Both the position numbers and the translations under genes were made by a program. Under the pieces are notes generated by a model, which worked only from the letters and a program-made list of their open reading frames with translations, was not told the DNA's origin and did no database searches. A stretch of 64,000 nt of DNA from Synechococcus sp. ATX 2A4. Lineage in GTDB: Bacteria; Cyanobacteriota; Cyanobacteriia; PCC-6307; Cyanobiaceae. Of this stretch, positions 14,331 to 23,487 are shown one piece after another (the first letter of the stretch is position 1; the number at the start of each line of letters is the position of its first letter). The DNA lies in NCBI RefSeq assembly GCF_024346375.1, contig NZ_JAGQCV010000001.1:248001-312000 (forward strand), written 5' to 3'.

Positions 14331-15059
14331 CTAGCTCTCTGGCGGATCACCTGCCAGTTCTCCAGGGGTGAGGGGCTGCACGTCCGGGAAGAAGCGGGCC
14401 ATGCAGGCATTGCAGACGCCGTGGGAGAACTCCACGTTGTCGTGGCTTTTGATGAAGGCCTCCACGCTCTGCCAGTAGCCCTTGTCGTTGCGAATGCCCT
14501 TGCAATAAGAGCAGATCGGGATCAGTTCCTCCATCACATTGATGCGCTCCAGGGCAGCGGCAAGCTGATCGGACACCCGCTTGAGCTCCAGCTGCAGCAC
14601 CACCTGATGGGCCAGCACCTCAAGGGAATGCACCTGCGAGGCACTGAGTTCACGGGGCTGGCGATCGATCACGCAGAGGGTGCCGATCTTTGCTCCCTCC
14701 GGCGTGCTCAATGGCACCCCCATGTAGAACACGATATTCGGCTCACTGCACACCAATGGGTTATCACGGAAACGCTCATCTTCGCGGGCATCCCGCACCA
14801 CCAGGGTTTGCTCGCCGAGAATCGCGTGCGCGCAGAACGACACATCACGGCTCGTTTCACTCACCTCCAGGCCTAGCTTGGATTTGAACCACTGGCGCTC
14901 CGCATCCACCAGGCTGATCAGCGCGATCGGCACATCGCACAGCTGGGCGGCCAGATAGGTGATCGCGTCGTACGACGATTCGGCATCCGTATCGAGGATG
15001 CGGTAATTCTGCAGAGCCTCCAGGCGAGCTGCTTCGCGGGGAGCCACATTCGCGCGCAT
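14331..15059 (-). CDS. GAF-domain protein with C-terminal Cys motif
   Basis: A 242-residue protein. The GAF domain covers about residues 15-150, with the common NYRILDTDAESSYDAIT start, ALISLVDAERQWFKS, SFCAHAI and MGVPLSTPEGAKIGTLCVID. After a helical linker comes a short motif seen at the end of many bacterial signalling proteins: ICSYCKGIRNDKGYW and HGVCNACM, with four Cys that could bind metal or respond to redox state. It lacks any output domain, so it probably acts with a partner. ATG 15059 was preferred over GTG 15074. Confidence 0.85.
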   Translation of the reverse strand: MRANVAPREAARLEALQNYRILDTDAESSYDAITYLAAQLCDVPIALISLVDAERQWFKSKLGLEVSETSRDVSFCAHAILGEQTLVVRDAREDERFRDNPLVCSEPNIVFYMGVPLSTPEGAKIGTLCVIDRQPRELSASQVHSLEVLAHQVVLQLELKRVSDQLAAALERINVMEELIPICSYCKGIRNDKGYWQSVEAFIKSHDNVEFSHGVCNACMARFFPDVQPLTPGELAGDPPES

Positions 15060-15345
15060 GGAGAGCCTGATCACCAGTTCAAACGTAGGGAAAGGCGATC
15101 AATGCGGCAGACCGGGGTTCACATCTCCTCATGGCACAAAACCAGGGTTTCCGTGCAGGCGCATTGGGGGTGCTGCCCGAGTAGACAAGAGCTATGACCT
15201 GCCGTGAGGGCATCTGGCTGGCTGGTTCCCCCGTGCCCCCGGCGCATCCGGGTGGCCTCAGCGCCACCCTCCCATCGCCACGGCCGGCTGGAGCCGCCAG
15301 CGCATTCGTCGCGAGAGCGTTCTTCTGGCCGCCACGATCTTCGGC

Positions 15346-17211
15346 GTGGCTGCAGTTGCACTCAGCTTCAATTACTGGAGTGCCACCAGGCTCCTGCGCC
15401 AGGAGGTGCGCGAAAACCTGCGCCATCTGGTGAGCATCGCTGCCAGCAAGATGGATCCAGCCCTGGTGGCTGCGATCACCAGTCCTGAGCAGACAGGAAA
15501 CGCCGACTACCGCCGCGCTAGTGCTCCGCTGCTGGAACTGCGCCGGCTCGTGCCCGAGATCTTCTACGCCTATGTGTTGGTCAACTCGCCGGAAGGCCTG
15601 CGCTTCACACTTGACAGCACCTATTACATCAAGAACCCGAATGACTTCGTCAGCCCTCTCAGCGTTGGTCAGCTCTACCTCGACCCCTCGGCAGATGCGC
15701 TGCAGGCGGCCAGATCCGGTCTGATCACGGTCAGCGCCAAGCCCTACACGGATCAATTCGGCACCTTCATGAGCGGCTTTGCCCCGATCCGCAACAGCGA
15801 TGGGGAGCAGGTGGGCCTGGTGGGCATCGATTTCTCGCTGGCGCAACTGCAGCGCAAGGAACTTCCGCTGCAGCTCACCTATCTGCTGGCCCTGCTGGGC
15901 AGCGGCGTCTTTTCCGTTCTGGCGGCCAACTTCCATCGCCGCTCCCTCAAGGCCCGCGCCAAAGCGTTTGAAGCCATGGCTTCTGCCGAACGGGCCAAGA
16001 CCACCTTTCTCGCCACCCTCAGCCACGAGATCCGCACCCCGCTCAATGGCGTGATCGGCATGACGGGCCTGGTGCTCGACACCGAGCTCTCCAGCCAGCA
16101 GCGGGAGTGCCTGGAGATTGTGAGCAGCTCGGGCGAATCCCTGCTCGCCCTGCTCAATCAGGTGCTCGACGTTGCCCGACTCGAAGCGGGAGACCTGGTG
16201 GTTGAACTGGCGCCGTGCCCGTTGCCTGAACTGATGGAGGAGGTGATCGCCACCTGCCTGAGCCTGGCCAGAGCCAAGGGGATCGAACTGTCGTTGGTGG
16301 TGGGCCAAGACGTGCCGCCGCTGATCCGCATCGATGGCCAGCGCCTGCGCCAGATCCTGCTCAACCTGATCGGCAATGCGATCAAGTTCACCGACGCCGG
16401 CAGGGTTGTGGTCTCTGTTCAAGCGGCCGAGGTCAGGGCCGAGGTCAGGGCGAAGGGCAGCGCCCACAAAGGAGAGCAGCCGGCAACCGCCTTGAGCTTC
16501 TCCGTCGTGGACACCGGAATCGGCATGGCCGCCGATCAGATCGAGCTCCTGTTCCGGCCCTTCTCCAAGCTGATCGGCTCCACCACCACGCCCCACGCCG
16601 GCACTGGGCTGGGCCTCGCCATCAGCCGGCAGCTGGTGGAGGCCCTCGGCGGCACGATCCAGGTGGAGAGCGAATCCGGCCAAGGCACTGCCGTGAGCTT
16701 CAGCCTGCCGCTGAAAACGGTGGCCTCAACGCCAGCTCCGGAGGCGAAGGCCGCTGCCTCTGCGCTCCAGATGGAGGCGTCAGCACTGGACCCCCCGGCC
16801 CAGCCGGAGGGCAGCAGCTTCGCGGCCTGCCATCCCCTGCGCATCCTGCTGGCCGACGACAGTGCCGTGAACCGGCGGCTCTGTGAGCTGATGCTGCGGC
16901 GCCTTGGCTATGAGCCCGAGTCCGCTGTCGATGGTCAGGAGGCGCTCGAACGCCAGCTTCAGCTCGACCCCGACCTGATCCTGATGGATGTGCAGATGCC
17001 ACGGCTCGATGGCCTGGAGGCCACCCGTCGCATCCGCTCAGCCACGGGTGGTGCGGAGCGTCCCTGGATCGTTGCCGTCACCGCCTTCACCACGGTTGAA
17101 GATCGGGCGGCGGCGCTCCTGGCGGGCATGAACGAAGTGCTCGGCAAGCCGCTCAAGAGCGAATCGCTCACGGCCAGCCTCCTGCGTGCCCACGCCAGTC
17201 TCAGGGGGTGA
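15346..17211 (+). CDS. Hybrid sensor histidine kinase with receiver domain
   Basis: At least 621 residues. After a transmembrane segment there is a periplasmic sensor of about 170 residues, a second transmembrane helix ([20 protein letters not shown]), a HisKA domain with [13 protein letters not shown] (phospho-accepting H227), an ATPase domain (N-box [10 protein letters not shown], then DTGIGM and [13 protein letters not shown]), and a receiver domain (ILLADDS, phospho-acceptor D548 in LILMDVQMP). The GTG at 15346 cuts into the first membrane helix; the frame is open back to 15,208 but contains only CTG, ATC and ATT as possible starts, so the true start is uncertain. The 3' end overlaps the convergent antiporter gene by 11 bp. 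Confidence 0.88.
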   Translation: MAAVALSFNYWSATRLLRQEVRENLRHLVSIAASKMDPALVAAITSPEQTGNADYRRASAPLLELRRLVPEIFYAYVLVNSPEGLRFTLDSTYYIKNPNDFVSPLSVGQLYLDPSADALQAARSGLITVSAKPYTDQFGTFMSGFAPIRNSDGEQVGLVGIDFSLAQLQRKELPLQLTYLLALLGSGVFSVLAANFHRRSLKARAKAFEAMASAERAKTTFLATLSHEIRTPLNGVIGMTGLVLDTELSSQQRECLEIVSSSGESLLALLNQVLDVARLEAGDLVVELAPCPLPELMEEVIATCLSLARAKGIELSLVVGQDVPPLIRIDGQRLRQILLNLIGNAIKFTDAGRVVVSVQAAEVRAEVRAKGSAHKGEQPATALSFSVVDTGIGMAADQIELLFRPFSKLIGSTTTPHAGTGLGLAISRQLVEALGGTIQVESESGQGTAVSFSLPLKTVASTPAPEAKAAASALQMEASALDPPAQPEGSSFAACHPLRILLADDSAVNRRLCELMLRRLGYEPESAVDGQEALERQLQLDPDLILMDVQMPRLDGLEATRRIRSATGGAERPWIVAVTAFTTVEDRAAALLAGMNEVLGKPLKSESLTASLLRAHASLRG

Positions 17212-18550
17212 GCTCCACGGGGTGGGCCACGGGCTGGGGTGGGGTCGCCAACACCAGGCGCAACAGCACCGGCGCCAGGAAGGTGGTGCCCATCACCATC
17301 AGCAGGATCGCCGCCTCCAGCGACGGACCCAGCACCCCGGTCTGGGTGCCCAGCCCCAGGAAAATCAGACCCACTTCGCCGCGCGGCAGCATGCCCAGCC
17401 CCACCGCCAGCCGGTTGGTGGGCTCCTTGCTGAGGTAGCTCCAGCCCGCCGCCACCTTGCTCACCACCGCTGCTGCCAACAGGAAGGCCGCCATCACCAG
17501 CCCCTCGTGGTTGGCCGCATCGAAGGGGTTGAGCACCGCCAGATTGAGGCCGCTGCCGATCAGCACGAAGAACACCGTGGCGAACAGGGCCACCAGCGGC
17601 TTCACCGCCTCCTCGATCGCATGCCGGTGGCGCGAGGAACTCAGGATCAGCCCGCCGGCGAAGGCGCCGAGGGCGGCCTCCAGCCCGAACGCCTGGGCCG
17701 TAAAGCAGGCCAGCGACAGCACCAGGAAGGCCGCCACCACCACCTCACCCGGGGCGCGCAGGCGGTCGAGCAGCCAGTCGAAGGCGGGGGCGGCGGTGCG
17801 GCTCAGCAGCAGGGCCACGGCCACGAACACCGCAGCTGCAGTCACCAGCTTCAGCACCGGCGCCAGCGAGAACCCTTCGCCGCCCGCCAGCGCCACCACC
17901 ACCGCCAGGATCACGATGCCGAGGATGTCATCGAGCACGGCCGCGCCGATCACCGTCTGGCCGTCGCGGGTGCGCAGAAACTTCAGCTCGCCCAGCACGC
18001 TGGCGGTGATGCCGATGCTGGTGGCGGTCATGGCGGCACCGGCGAAAATCGCCGGCAGCAGGGGCACGCCGAACAGGGCATAGAGCCCGAACGTGCCCAG
18101 GGCGAAGGGCAGCACCACGCCGGTGAGCGCCACGGTGATCGCCTGCACCCCCACCGCCATCAGTTCCTCCAGCTCGCTCTCGAGGCCGGTGAGGAACAGC
18201 AGGGCGAACAGGCCGATCTTGCCCACCGCCTGCAGGTTGCTGAAGCTGTGGTCGTAGATCTCCTGCACCTGGATCGGCTCCACGTGGGCCAGCGAGGCGA
18301 TCGCCCCTTGGGCGGTGCCGTTGAGCGCACTGGCCAGCTCCGGAGCCAGGATCAGATGCAAGCCCGACACGCCGATCAGCACCCCGGCCACCAGCTCGCC
18401 GAGGATGGCCGGCAGGCCGAACCGCACCATCAGCTCGGCCAGGGCGCGGGCGGCGAACAGGATCACGATGAAGCGACCCGCCTGGATGAGGGTTTCGGCC
18501 GCTTCGATCTGATGGCCCCCGGTGGCGAGCAGCAGGGCTGGAAGATCCAT
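17201..18550 (-). CDS. Cation:proton antiporter (CPA2 family)
   Basis: A 449-residue protein with about 12 membrane segments of the CPA2 (KefB/NapA-like) type. Typical pieces are [29 protein letters not shown], the [13 protein letters not shown] helix, [13 protein letters not shown] with the paired Asp residues that carry ions, and [14 protein letters not shown]. It exchanges Na+ or K+ for H+ across the cytoplasmic or thylakoid membrane. There is no C-terminal TrkA-N domain. The start is ATG 18550 (MDLPALL). Confidence 0.9.
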   Translation of the reverse strand: MDLPALLLATGGHQIEAAETLIQAGRFIVILFAARALAELMVRFGLPAILGELVAGVLIGVSGLHLILAPELASALNGTAQGAIASLAHVEPIQVQEIYDHSFSNLQAVGKIGLFALLFLTGLESELEELMAVGVQAITVALTGVVLPFALGTFGLYALFGVPLLPAIFAGAAMTATSIGITASVLGELKFLRTRDGQTVIGAAVLDDILGIVILAVVVALAGGEGFSLAPVLKLVTAAAVFVAVALLLSRTAAPAFDWLLDRLRAPGEVVVAAFLVLSLACFTAQAFGLEAALGAFAGGLILSSSRHRHAIEEAVKPLVALFATVFFVLIGSGLNLAVLNPFDAANHEGLVMAAFLLAAAVVSKVAAGWSYLSKEPTNRLAVGLGMLPRGEVGLIFLGLGTQTGVLGPSLEAAILLMVMGTTFLAPVLLRLVLATPPQPVAHPVELTP

Positions 18551-18670
18551 GGCAGGCGTTCCGCGGTGTGGCGGGCATCCTTTCATCTCTGCCGAGTGAG
18601 CGGGCCCACCATGGGCAGACGGCGATCAGAGGGGCTCAGCTGACTACCAGCTCAGCCTTCGGAGGCATTC

Positions 18671-18961
18671 GTGGCATCTGACACCAGCGGCTCGCTGGCA
18701 GCCCGGCCACGCCCCGTCACACTGAATCCCCAAGCAGGCCCGCAGGTTCCAGCGATGGGAAGGTCCACCAGGCCCCAGCGGCGGCGACATCGCCATCGGC
18801 CGGTTCACTCCAGCGAGGTTCCCCCGGCCCGCGCGTCCACCCACTCCTTGGGGGTGGTGATCGCCATTGCTGCGGTCCTGTTCACCCTGCCGCTGCTGCT
18901 GACAAACGTGCAGCCGTCGAGCGATGGGCTCAGGGGGCGGCGGGAGTTGCGCAAGTTCTGA
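18671..18961 (+). CDS. Small basic membrane protein, unknown
   Basis: Up to 96 residues: an Arg/Pro/His-rich N-terminus (RPQRRRHRHRPVH) followed by one membrane helix (GVVIAIAAVLFTLPLLL) and a short tail ending RGRRELRKF. The GTG at 18671 or the ATG at 18755 could start it. The strong helix supports a real gene; the N-terminus is low complexity. No family is recognised. Confidence 0.4.
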   Translation: MASDTSGSLAARPRPVTLNPQAGPQVPAMGRSTRPQRRRHRHRPVHSSEVPPARASTHSLGVVIAIAAVLFTLPLLLTNVQPSSDGLRGRRELRKF

Positions 18962-19018
18962 GCGGATCCACCAGCGCTCGCTCGGGGCCAGTGGTCACTG
19001 CGGCGATCCGGCTCCGCC

Positions 19019-19168
19019 TCAGGGCAGGGTGAAGCCTGAGGTGTTCAGGTGCTTGAGATCGAGCAGCACCACCGTGAACCACCCCAGCAGGGCCAGGCCG
19101 CCGATCACCGCAACGACCACCAGCAAGCTGGCCAGCGCTGATTTGGAAGAGCCGCTGTCGTTCGGCAC
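19019..19168 (-). CDS. 49-residue membrane microprotein, unknown
   Basis: From GTG 19168 this encodes a polar start (PNDSGSSKSA), one long hydrophobic helix (LLVVVAVIGGLALLGWFTVV) and a short tail ending HLNTSGFTLP. The frame continues further upstream without membrane-protein character, so the GTG is the likely start. It is not a known photosystem subunit by eye. Confidence 0.5.
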   Translation of the reverse strand: MPNDSGSSKSALASLLVVVAVIGGLALLGWFTVVLLDLKHLNTSGFTLP

Positions 19169-19280
19169 GCGCAGGGTGAAAGGGGGCTTCACTGTCCCAC
19201 AGGCCGGCAGCGCCAGCTGCTCACCTCGAAGCCGCTCAACCCTCAGACGCACACGGCACAGCTGCACGACCCACAGCAGT

Positions 19281-19946
19281 TCACCAGGGCAGCAGCTCGC
19301 CGTTGGCATGCCAGAAGCTGCCGGAGGTGGCGAGGCTGAGCGCGTCGATGCGGGCCAGCAGCCCCTGCACCGACTGCTCGACGCTGATGCCCTGCGCCGT
19401 GAAGCCCGTCATGCGGGTGCGCACCAGGCCGGGATGCAGGATCGCCACAGCGATGCCGCGCGGTGCCAGGTCGATCGCCAGGGATTTGCCCGCCATGCAG
19501 AGCGCCACCTTCGACATCCGGTAGCCGTAGGAACCGCCGGAGCTGTTGTCGGCGATCGAGCCCATGCGGCTGGTCATCAGGATCACCTTGGCGCCGGCCG
19601 GCAGCTGGGGCAGCAGGGCCCGGGTGAGCCGCAGCGGCGCCACCGCATTCACCTCGAACTGACGGCGCAGGCTGATCGGATCGAGATCCTCCAGGCTGGT
19701 GCGCTCCAGGATGCCGGCGTTGTGGATCAGACCATCGATCGCCTGCCCGTCGAGCCGCTGCAGCAAGCCCGCCACGGCGGCATCGGAGGTGATGTCCACG
19801 TCCTGCTCGATCCGCACCCCCAGGGCCTCCAGTTCGGGCGAGGGCGTGCGGCAGGCGGCAATCGCCGTGTCGCCGCGCGCCTGAAGCTGGCGGCAGTATT
19901 CGGTGCCGATGCCGCGGTTGGCACCGGTGACGAGAAACGTGGCCAT
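19281..19946 (-). CDS. Short-chain dehydrogenase/reductase
   Basis: A 221-residue SDR. The NAD(P)-binding motif is FLVTGANRGIG at the N-terminus, IHNAGI follows as the NNAG-like motif, the catalytic Ser lies in TSRMGS and the YxxxK pair in YGYRMSK. It resembles the carbonyl-reductase-like branch (C-factor/sniffer type). The substrate is unknown. ATG 19946 gives the canonical start. It is divergent from the amine oxidase gene. Confidence 0.88.
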   Translation of the reverse strand: MATFLVTGANRGIGTEYCRQLQARGDTAIAACRTPSPELEALGVRIEQDVDITSDAAVAGLLQRLDGQAIDGLIHNAGILERTSLEDLDPISLRRQFEVNAVAPLRLTRALLPQLPAGAKVILMTSRMGSIADNSSGGSYGYRMSKVALCMAGKSLAIDLAPRGIAVAILHPGLVRTRMTGFTAQGISVEQSVQGLLARIDALSLATSGSFWHANGELLPW

Positions 19947-20053
19947 GGGGCGGGCCGGCCGGCACCGTGGGGTGAGGAGACTATCGGCTGAACGGCCCAC
20001 GATGCTGCCCGCCAGCCCGGCGGACGCTGGCACCCCGCTGCGATGCTGAGCCG

Positions 20054-21544
20054 ATGAGCCTGAACATGATGGATCCCGTCGATGTCGTGGTGGTAGGCGG
20101 CGGCCTGTCGGGGCTGGTGGCGGCACGGGAACTGCAGGCGGCGGGTTGCTCCGTGCGCCTGATCGAGGCCGCTGCAGAGCTGGGTGGCCGCATGACCGGC
20201 CAACGGGTGGACCTCCCCGGCCAGGGTTCTGCAGCGGCAGCCCAGGCTTCCAGCCCCTGGATCGACCTGGGCGGCCAATGGGTCGGCCCCACCCAGACCC
20301 GCTTCCTGGCGCTGCTGGAGCGCTATGGCATCCGCCGCTTCGACTCTCCCCACGACGGCAAGACGGTGCTGGTGTTCGGCAGCACCCGCTGCACCTTCGC
20401 CGGTTTCTTCCAGGGTTTCCCGGAAGGCCAGCCGCCGGCCGTGCCCAGCGCCGACTGGGACGACGCCATGGCGGCACTGGAGCGCTTCCAGGCGCTGGTG
20501 GAACAGCTGCCCGAAGGCCACCCGCACCACCATCCGTCCGCCGCCGCGCTCGATCAGCTCAGCTTCCAGGACTGGATCGACGCCAACACCCACACCCCCT
20601 TCGCCGCCTGGTATTTCGCCTACTTCTGCCGGGCCGTGGGCTTCCTCGGTCCTGCCGAACCGGAACAGGTGTCGCTGCTGCACGTGCTCTGGGGCCAGCG
20701 CACCGCCGCCCAGGGCGAGCACCCGGAGGAAGAGCTGCTGCATGGCGGCGCCGGCCAGTTGCCGGCGTTGCTGGCTCGGGAGCTGGGTGAGGGCGTGGTG
20801 CGGCTGGGGGAACCGGTGCGGGCCGTGGACCAGCTGGACCCCAGCGGGCCTCTGGACACAGCGAGCGGCCCCCCTGATCACGCCTCTGCTGCCGGCAGCA
20901 GGCCCTCAGCCGCCCATCCGGTTCTGGTTCACACCGACCGGGCCAGCTATCCCTGCCGTGCGGCGATCTTGGCGATGCCACCGGCGCTGGCCGCCCAGCT
21001 GCGCTTCACCCCCGAACTCCCCGCCGACCGGCTGGAGCTGCAGCAGCGGATGGAGATGGGCGCCTGCGCCAAGGTGCTGGTGGTGTACCGCACGCCCTGG
21101 TGGCGGCAGCAGGGGCTGTCGGGCATTGCGATCGGCGATCGCCCCTGGGTGGAGCTCTGCGCCGACAGCTCCGACCCTGAAAGCGGCACCGGCGTGCTGG
21201 CGGCCTTCGTGGTGGGCCACCGCTACGCCCGCTGGGCGCCGCTGGAGGCCGGCGCGCGCCGGCAGGCGGTGCTGGCCGATCTGGCGGCCTATCTGGGCCC
21301 CGAAGCGCTTGAGCCCCTGGCCTACGTGGAAAAAGACTGGCCGGCCGTGCCATTCGTGGGCGGTGCCTATGCCGCCTGGATGCCACCGGGGCTCTGGAGC
21401 CGCTGCGGTGATGGCATGCGCCGGCCCCACGGGGCGGTGTACTGGGCCGGCACCGAAGTGGCCGAGCGCTGGCCCGGCTTCTTCGATGGTGCCGTGCGCA
21501 GCGGTGAGGAAGCCGCGGCGGCGGTGCGGGCGCGGCTGGGCTGA
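20054..21544 (+). CDS. Flavin-containing amine oxidase family protein
   Basis: A 496-residue FAD oxidoreductase of the monoamine oxidase family. The dinucleotide-binding site is VVVVGGGLSGLVAARELQ, followed by AAAELGGRMTG and WIDLGGQWVGPTQ, the standard GGR and GGQW blocks. The C-terminus carries the second FAD motif (VYWAGTEVAERWPGFFDGAV). Members oxidise amines or desaturate carotenoid-like compounds; the GGQWVG block favours an amine oxidase. It is followed by a small gene on the opposite strand. Confidence 0.9.
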   Translation: MSLNMMDPVDVVVVGGGLSGLVAARELQAAGCSVRLIEAAAELGGRMTGQRVDLPGQGSAAAAQASSPWIDLGGQWVGPTQTRFLALLERYGIRRFDSPHDGKTVLVFGSTRCTFAGFFQGFPEGQPPAVPSADWDDAMAALERFQALVEQLPEGHPHHHPSAAALDQLSFQDWIDANTHTPFAAWYFAYFCRAVGFLGPAEPEQVSLLHVLWGQRTAAQGEHPEEELLHGGAGQLPALLARELGEGVVRLGEPVRAVDQLDPSGPLDTASGPPDHASAAGSRPSAAHPVLVHTDRASYPCRAAILAMPPALAAQLRFTPELPADRLELQQRMEMGACAKVLVVYRTPWWRQQGLSGIAIGDRPWVELCADSSDPESGTGVLAAFVVGHRYARWAPLEAGARRQAVLADLAAYLGPEALEPLAYVEKDWPAVPFVGGAYAAWMPPGLWSRCGDGMRRPHGAVYWAGTEVAERWPGFFDGAVRSGEEAAAAVRARLG

Positions 21545-21583
21545 ACGGAGGTGCGGCGGAGCGGAGGTGCGTGGCGGGCCGGC

Positions 21584-21799
21584 TCAGCCCTCCAGGCACT
21601 CGCCCAAAGGCCTGGAGGCCGGATGCTGCGCCAGCCCCAGATCGCCCGTGGCGAGGCGTCGCCGCAGCTCCCGCCCGAAGGCGCGGCTGAGCGCCTGAGA
21701 CCTGTGCTGCTGCCAGCGGCGCGCCATGCCCACAGCCTTGACAGCCAGCATGGCGCCCCAGATCAGCGCGGCGATCGTGTGGGGCGTGGGGTGGTCCAT
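21584..21799 (-). CDS. Small membrane protein, unknown
   Basis: A 71-residue protein starting at ATG 21799, with one amphipathic-to-hydrophobic segment (IAALIWGAMLAVKAVGMA) followed by a basic tail (RRWQQHRSQALSRAFGRELR). The composition is protein-like and the frame is closed by a stop before the amine oxidase 3' end. No family is recognised. Confidence 0.5.
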   Translation of the reverse strand: MDHPTPHTIAALIWGAMLAVKAVGMARRWQQHRSQALSRAFGRELRRRLATGDLGLAQHPASRPLGECLEG

Positions 21800-21895
21800 T
21801 GCTCACCAGTCTGGCGGCAGCGGGAGCGGAGGGCCGTGCCGCTGTTGCTGGGTGCCCACCCCTCTGCCACCGCCACCTGGCCTTACCTTGCAGCG

Positions 21896-22702
21896 ATGGC
21901 CAGTGCTGCCACCACCACCGTCCCTTACGTCGAGGCCCAGGCGGTGGAGGCGTGGCTTGGCCCACGCAAGGTGTTCGAGAACCTGAGCGTGCAGTTCCAG
22001 CACGGCGAGCATGCCGTGGTGATGGGGCCCAACGGCTCCGGCAAGAGCTCCTTGATCAAGCTGCTCAGCCGCGAGCTGTATCCGGTGGTGAAACCGGGCT
22101 CGGCGCTGCGGCTGTTCGGCAGCGAAACGGTGAACCTGTGGCAGCTGCGCCGCCGCATCGGTCTGGTGTCGCAAGACCTGCAGGCCGGCTACGTGGGCCG
22201 GGTGCCTGCCGCCGATGTGGTGCTCTCCGGCTTCTTCGGTTCGGTTGGCATCGGCCGCAGCCAGGTGGCCGATGCCGCCCAGCGCAAGCGCGTGCGCAGC
22301 CTCATGGAGCAGCTGGGGCTGGCGGATCTGGAGGAGCGTCCCTACGCCCAGCTCTCCGATGGCCAGCGCCGCCGGCTGCTGCTGGCCCGCGCGCTGGTGC
22401 ATGAACCCGAGGTGCTGGTGCTCGATGAGCCCACCAACGGCCTTGATCTCCAGGCCCGGCACCAGCTGCTTGAACTCCTGCGTGGCCTGGCCCGGGCCGG
22501 CACCACCCTGCTGCTGGTCACCCACCAGATCGACGCGATCATCCCGGAGATCAGCCGCTGCGTGCTGCTGCGCCAGGGGACGGTGGTGGGCGATGGCCCG
22601 GCCGCCACCCTGCTGCAGGATGCCCCGCTCAGCGCCCTGTTCGACACGCCGCTGCGGGTGGTGAGCGCCAACGGCTACCGCCAGGTGCTCCCCGGCAGCT
22701 GA
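21896..22702 (+). CDS. ABC transporter ATP-binding protein
   Basis: A 268-residue ABC ATPase: Walker A GPNGSGKS, Q-loop LVSQDLQ, signature LSDGQRRRL (a variant of LSGGQ), Walker B VLVLDEPTNGLD and the switch His in LLVTHQID. It resembles the ModF/YnjD-like soluble ATPases found without a permease. No membrane partner is adjacent, so it is an orphan here. ATG 21896 follows a short AT-richer leader. Confidence 0.88.
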   Translation: MASAATTTVPYVEAQAVEAWLGPRKVFENLSVQFQHGEHAVVMGPNGSGKSSLIKLLSRELYPVVKPGSALRLFGSETVNLWQLRRRIGLVSQDLQAGYVGRVPAADVVLSGFFGSVGIGRSQVADAAQRKRVRSLMEQLGLADLEERPYAQLSDGQRRRLLLARALVHEPEVLVLDEPTNGLDLQARHQLLELLRGLARAGTTLLLVTHQIDAIIPEISRCVLLRQGTVVGDGPAATLLQDAPLSALFDTPLRVVSANGYRQVLPGS

Positions 22703-22764
22703 GCCGTAGGGCTGAGCGGTCGGGCTCACCCGTAACCTGACCCCCTGACCCATCGTTGTTGCCC

Positions 22765-23481
22765 ATGCATCCGTTGCCGCTGCACCTCGAACCCGGCAGC
22801 GACCTGCGCGCCAGCCTCGAGCAGCTGGCCGTGGAGCACAACGCCGCCGGCTTTGTGCTGGGGGTGGTGGGCAACCTCTCGCGTGTGGCCTTTCAGTGCC
22901 CGGGGCGATCGGAGCCGTCGGTGCTGGAAGGCGATCTGGAGATCATCACCCTGCAGGGCACGCTCTCGCCCCAGGGGGTGCACCTGCATCTGAGCCTCTC
23001 CGATGCCGATTGCCAGGTGTGGGGCGGCCACCTGGAGCACGGCACGGTGGTGCTCAAAGGTGCCGATCTGCTGGTGGGCTTCCTGGTCGGCGGGCCTGAA
23101 CCCGAACCGCCCGCCGCCGTCCATCCCGCCCCTGTAGAGAAGGCAGCTCAAGCCGTTGCATCGCAAGACGTTGCATCGCAAGCCGTGGCCGCTCCAGCCC
23201 TGGCAGCCCCGGCAGCGAGCCCCCACCCGCAGGGGGAGCTCCGCGTCGAGATCGCCGTGCTGCCGGGCTGCCCCTACTCCGCCCGCGCCCAGCGCATGCT
23301 GCGCACGCTCGGCATCGCCCACCGGGTCCACACCGTCGCCAACGACGAACAACGCCAGGCACTGCAGGAGCACACCGGCATCAGCACCCTGCCGCTCGTG
23401 TTCATCGATGCGGCCTGCATCGGCGGCTACGACGCCCTCGCCGACCTGCACCTGCGCGGCGAACTCGACGGCCTGCGCTGA
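22765..23481 (+). CDS. PPC/DUF296 domain fused to glutaredoxin-like domain
   Basis: A 238-residue fusion. Residues 1-108 form a PPC (DUF296) domain, with GSDLRASLEQLA, FVLGVVGNLSRV, GVHLHLSLSDA and GGHLEHGTVV. Residues 111-156 are an Ala/Pro/Gln linker containing a repeated VASQ unit encoded by a 15-bp tandem repeat. Residues 158-238 are a thioredoxin-fold domain with the glutaredoxin-like site LPGCPYSARAQ (monothiol, C169) and the cis-Pro region STLPLVFIDAACIGGYDAL. PPC domains occur in regulatory or DNA-binding proteins, so the fusion suggests a redox-linked role (inference). Confidence 0.85.
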   Translation: MHPLPLHLEPGSDLRASLEQLAVEHNAAGFVLGVVGNLSRVAFQCPGRSEPSVLEGDLEIITLQGTLSPQGVHLHLSLSDADCQVWGGHLEHGTVVLKGADLLVGFLVGGPEPEPPAAVHPAPVEKAAQAVASQDVASQAVAAPALAAPAASPHPQGELRVEIAVLPGCPYSARAQRMLRTLGIAHRVHTVANDEQRQALQEHTGISTLPLVFIDAACIGGYDALADLHLRGELDGLR

Positions 23482-23487
23482 CGCGAC

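Noticed and set aside
15079-16683. A 534-codon minus-strand frame opposite the hybrid kinase
   Set aside because: It is the antisense shadow of a clear kinase gene in GC-rich DNA; the translation is rich in Gln/Gly/His without domains.
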